Of a stretch of DNA of 7,698 nt, positions 6,278 through 7,698 are shown one piece after another. This DNA is from Dehalococcoidia bacterium UBA1123 (lineage in GTDB: Bacteria; Chloroflexota; Dehalococcoidia; Lucifugimonadales; UBA1123). The notes beneath the pieces are model-generated. The model made no database searches. It was not told the DNA's origin and saw nothing but the letters and a program-made list of their open reading frames with translations. The number at the start of each line of letters is the position of its first letter. Positions within the stretch are counted from its first letter, which is position 1. The position numbers and the translations under genes are program-made. The stretch covers positions 70,700 to 78,397 of the forward strand of contig DCAW01000079.1 of assembly GCA_002313895.1 (NCBI GenBank), written 5' to 3'.

Positions 6278-7522
6278 CTATTCTGAGTATTCCTGAAAGA
6301 CCAGAGAGGCGTTGTGTCCACCGAAGCCAAATGAGTTGCTCATGGCGGCATGAATCCGGCCTCTACGTGGGACGTGCGGCGTGTAGTCTAGGTCGCAATC
6401 AGGGTCAGGAGTCTCGAGATTCGTCGTAGGAGGCACGGACCAGTTGGCGAGGGCCATCACCGTCACCGCAGCCTCGAGACCGCCGCTGGCCCCTAGCAGA
6501 TGGCCGGTCATCGACTTGGTGGAACTGATGGCTATTTTGTAAGCCTCTTCTTCAAAGACGGTTTTCATCGCCATCGTCTCGAACTTGTCGTTCATTGGCG
6601 TGGACGTGCCGTGAGCGTTGATGTATCCGATGTCTTCTGGAGACAGGTGAGCACGGTCAAGGGCCGTCTGCATCGCACGCGCGGCGCCCTCGCCCTCTGG
6701 AGCGGGTTGGGTGATGTGGTGAGCGTCGGCAGAGGCCCCGTAGCCGACCATCTCGGCGATGGGTTCGGCCCCTCGGCCCAGAGCGTGTTCAAGATTCTCC
6801 AACACTAGGACTCCAGCTCCCTCACCCAGCACGAACCCGTCACGGTCTGCATCGAAGGGTCGAGAAGCGGTGGTTGGGTCGTCGTTTCGACGAGACAGAG
6901 CCTGGCAGGCGTTGAATCCCGCAACCCCAATGGGGCAAATTGCGGCCTCCGCTCCGCCGGTTAGCACTGTGTCGACGTCGCCTCGGATTATCGCTTCAAA
7001 CGCCATGCCGATGGAGTCTGCGCCACTGGCGCATGCCGAGACAGTGGTGTAGTTCGGCCCTTTGGCTCCCAGCATCATCGACACTTGGCCTGATGCCATG
7101 TCAGGCAACATCATAGGAACCAGAAAAGGGGTGACCCTGTTCGGACCTCGATCTTCCAAAACATTGACTTGTTGTGACAACGTGATGATGCCACCGATTC
7201 CGCTGGCGATCATCACTGACGTTCGATGGCTATTCTCTGGATCGACGGTCAGGTTCGCGTGGTCGACGGCTTCAAGGCTCGCGGCGCTGGCAAGTTGGAC
7301 GAATCTGTCCATACGGCGGGCCTGTTTGCGGCCCAGCAGCCCTTCGGGGTCAAAGTCTTTCACTTCCGCGGCGAACCGGGTCTGAAATCCCTCAGCGTCG
7401 AAGGATGTGATAGGCCCGATGCCTGACTTTCCTGCGAGTAGATTTTTCCAGCTCGACTTCCGGTTCAATCCCACTGGGCTGACAATGCCAATACCGGTGA
7501 TAACGACACGGTTTGAATTCAA
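6278..7522 (-). CDS. fabF: 3-oxoacyl-[acyl-carrier-protein] synthase II (KAS II)
   Basis: FabF condenses malonyl-ACP with a growing acyl-ACP in each elongation round of type II fatty-acid synthesis; in many bacteria it also tunes unsaturated-acid content with temperature. From the TTG at 7522 the product has 414 residues (E. coli 413). It begins with the NRVVITGIGIVSPVG strand and turn. The thiolase-fold triad is complete: C164 in VSACASG, H304 in INAHGTSTP and H341 in STKSMTGHLLGASG, with K336 and the gating F400 in SFGFGGHN. The positions match E. coli to within one residue. The frame is open to an ATG at 7657, adding 45 residues, but that start lies upstream of a good promoter and is unlike the family. 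TTG 7522 has GGAG eight nucleotides before it. Two in-frame histidines make FabF or FabB far more likely than FabH. recJ follows on the same strand. Confidence 0.95.
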   Translation of the reverse strand: MNSNRVVITGIGIVSPVGLNRKSSWKNLLAGKSGIGPITSFDAEGFQTRFAAEVKDFDPEGLLGRKQARRMDRFVQLASAASLEAVDHANLTVDPENSHRTSVMIASGIGGIITLSQQVNVLEDRGPNRVTPFLVPMMLPDMASGQVSMMLGAKGPNYTTVSACASGADSIGMAFEAIIRGDVDTVLTGGAEAAICPIGVAGFNACQALSRRNDDPTTASRPFDADRDGFVLGEGAGVLVLENLEHALGRGAEPIAEMVGYGASADAHHITQPAPEGEGAARAMQTALDRAHLSPEDIGYINAHGTSTPMNDKFETMAMKTVFEEEAYKIAISSTKSMTGHLLGASGGLEAAVTVMALANWSVPPTTNLETPDPDCDLDYTPHVPRRGRIHAAMSNSFGFGGHNASLVFQEYSE

Positions 7523-7530
7523 AACAATTG

Positions 7531-7534
7531 CTCC
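7531..7534 (-). promoter_or_regulatory. Ribosome binding site fixing the TTG start of fabF
   Basis: GGAG on the minus strand, eight nucleotides before the TTG at 7522. Neither the in-frame ATG at 7564 nor the one at 7657 has a comparable site, and the TTG gives the normal FabF N-terminus. Confidence 0.7.
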
Positions 7535-7576
7535 ATATGATTGCTCTGACACATGCGAGGTCATAGGCGAGGGTGG

Positions 7577-7595
7577 CATGCCTGAGGTCGGCATG
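7577..7595 (-). other. Small hairpin in the fabF leader
   Basis: CATGCC (7577-7582) and GGCATG (7590-7595) form a perfect 6-bp inverted repeat around a 7-nt loop. It would lie near the 5' end of the fabF transcript, about 10-30 nt after the predicted start. It could stabilise the message or be a protein-binding palindrome. It does not resemble the FapR or FabR operators I know. Confidence 0.4.
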
Positions 7596-7612
7596 ATGCT
7601 GAATAGTGTTAA

Positions 7613-7641
7613 ATTATAACAGCGCCGTCGACTATTGACAC
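7613..7641 (-). promoter_or_regulatory. fabF promoter
   Basis: On the minus strand GTGTCA (7636-7641; 4 of 6 to TTGACA) precedes a perfect TATAAT (7613-7618) by exactly 17 bp. This is the best sigma-70-type promoter in the window. Transcription would begin near 7606, giving a leader of about 84 nt to the TTG at 7522 and excluding the ATG at 7657 from the message. Confidence 0.65.
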
Positions 7642-7698
7642 GTGATTTATCGATCATCTTGCTGGAATCATGCAGTATGTCGATAAAACCAAAAACGC

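Noticed and set aside
7586..7614. dif-like site: GGTCGGCATGA, 7 nt, then TAGTGTTAAAT, resembling the E. coli dif arms at 8 of 11 and 9 of 11 bases
   Set aside because: The spacer is 7 bp rather than the usual 6, and single arms this similar are expected by chance in the window. The right arm overlaps the AT-rich fabF promoter and the left arm overlaps a leader hairpin. A genome-wide dif search with GC-skew would settle it.

Overview
The window is an ordinary-looking bacterial chromosome segment of moderate GC content (about half, by eye). It holds six intact genes, five of them conserved housekeeping genes, packed with short intergenic gaps. The Lgt type (Trp-His-Gly and Gly-Arg-Leu-Gly-Asp-Phe variants), the TVDCGS form of the RecJ motif, the small basic tail-anchored protein beside uvrC and the use of TTG starts suggest a Chloroflexota lineage (Dehalococcoidia/SAR202-like). 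That is an inference from remembered family patterns and was not tested by search. I see no mobile element, CRISPR array, rRNA or tRNA.

Layout. 1-129: non-coding, downstream of uvrC, with two copies of an exact 14-bp direct repeat. 130-1992 (-): uvrC, nucleotide-excision-repair endonuclease subunit. 1993-2118: uvrC leader with a nested inverted repeat and a possible promoter. 2119-2481 (-): unrecognised 120-residue protein with a very basic N-terminus and a C-terminal membrane anchor. 2564-3469 (-): XerC/XerD-family tyrosine recombinase. 3470-3637: divergent region with a plausible lgt promoter. 3638-4498 (+): lgt, prolipoprotein diacylglyceryl transferase, the only plus-strand gene. 4499-4516: an 18-bp convergent gap. 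4517-6199 (-): recJ, single-strand DNA exonuclease. 6200-6277: gap with a 20-bp imperfect direct repeat. 6278-7522 (-): fabF, 3-oxoacyl-ACP synthase II. 7523-7698: fabF leader and promoter, up to the window edge.

Three genes (uvrC, recJ, xerD) act on DNA: excision repair, end processing and chromosome-dimer resolution. Two act on lipids or the envelope: fabF in fatty-acid elongation, lgt in lipoprotein acylation. xerD, the small gene and uvrC could form one minus-strand unit, and fabF and recJ another, but each gap is large enough (78-126 nt) for its own promoter.

No new multi-gene system is evident. The items most worth a second look are in the non-coding DNA and in lgt: the paired repeats at 24-109 and 6225-6273, the nested inverted repeat before uvrC, the three-codon ORF overlapping the lgt start, the fabF promoter lying inside the longest fabF reading frame, and an Lgt that differs from E. 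coli at several positions reported as important.
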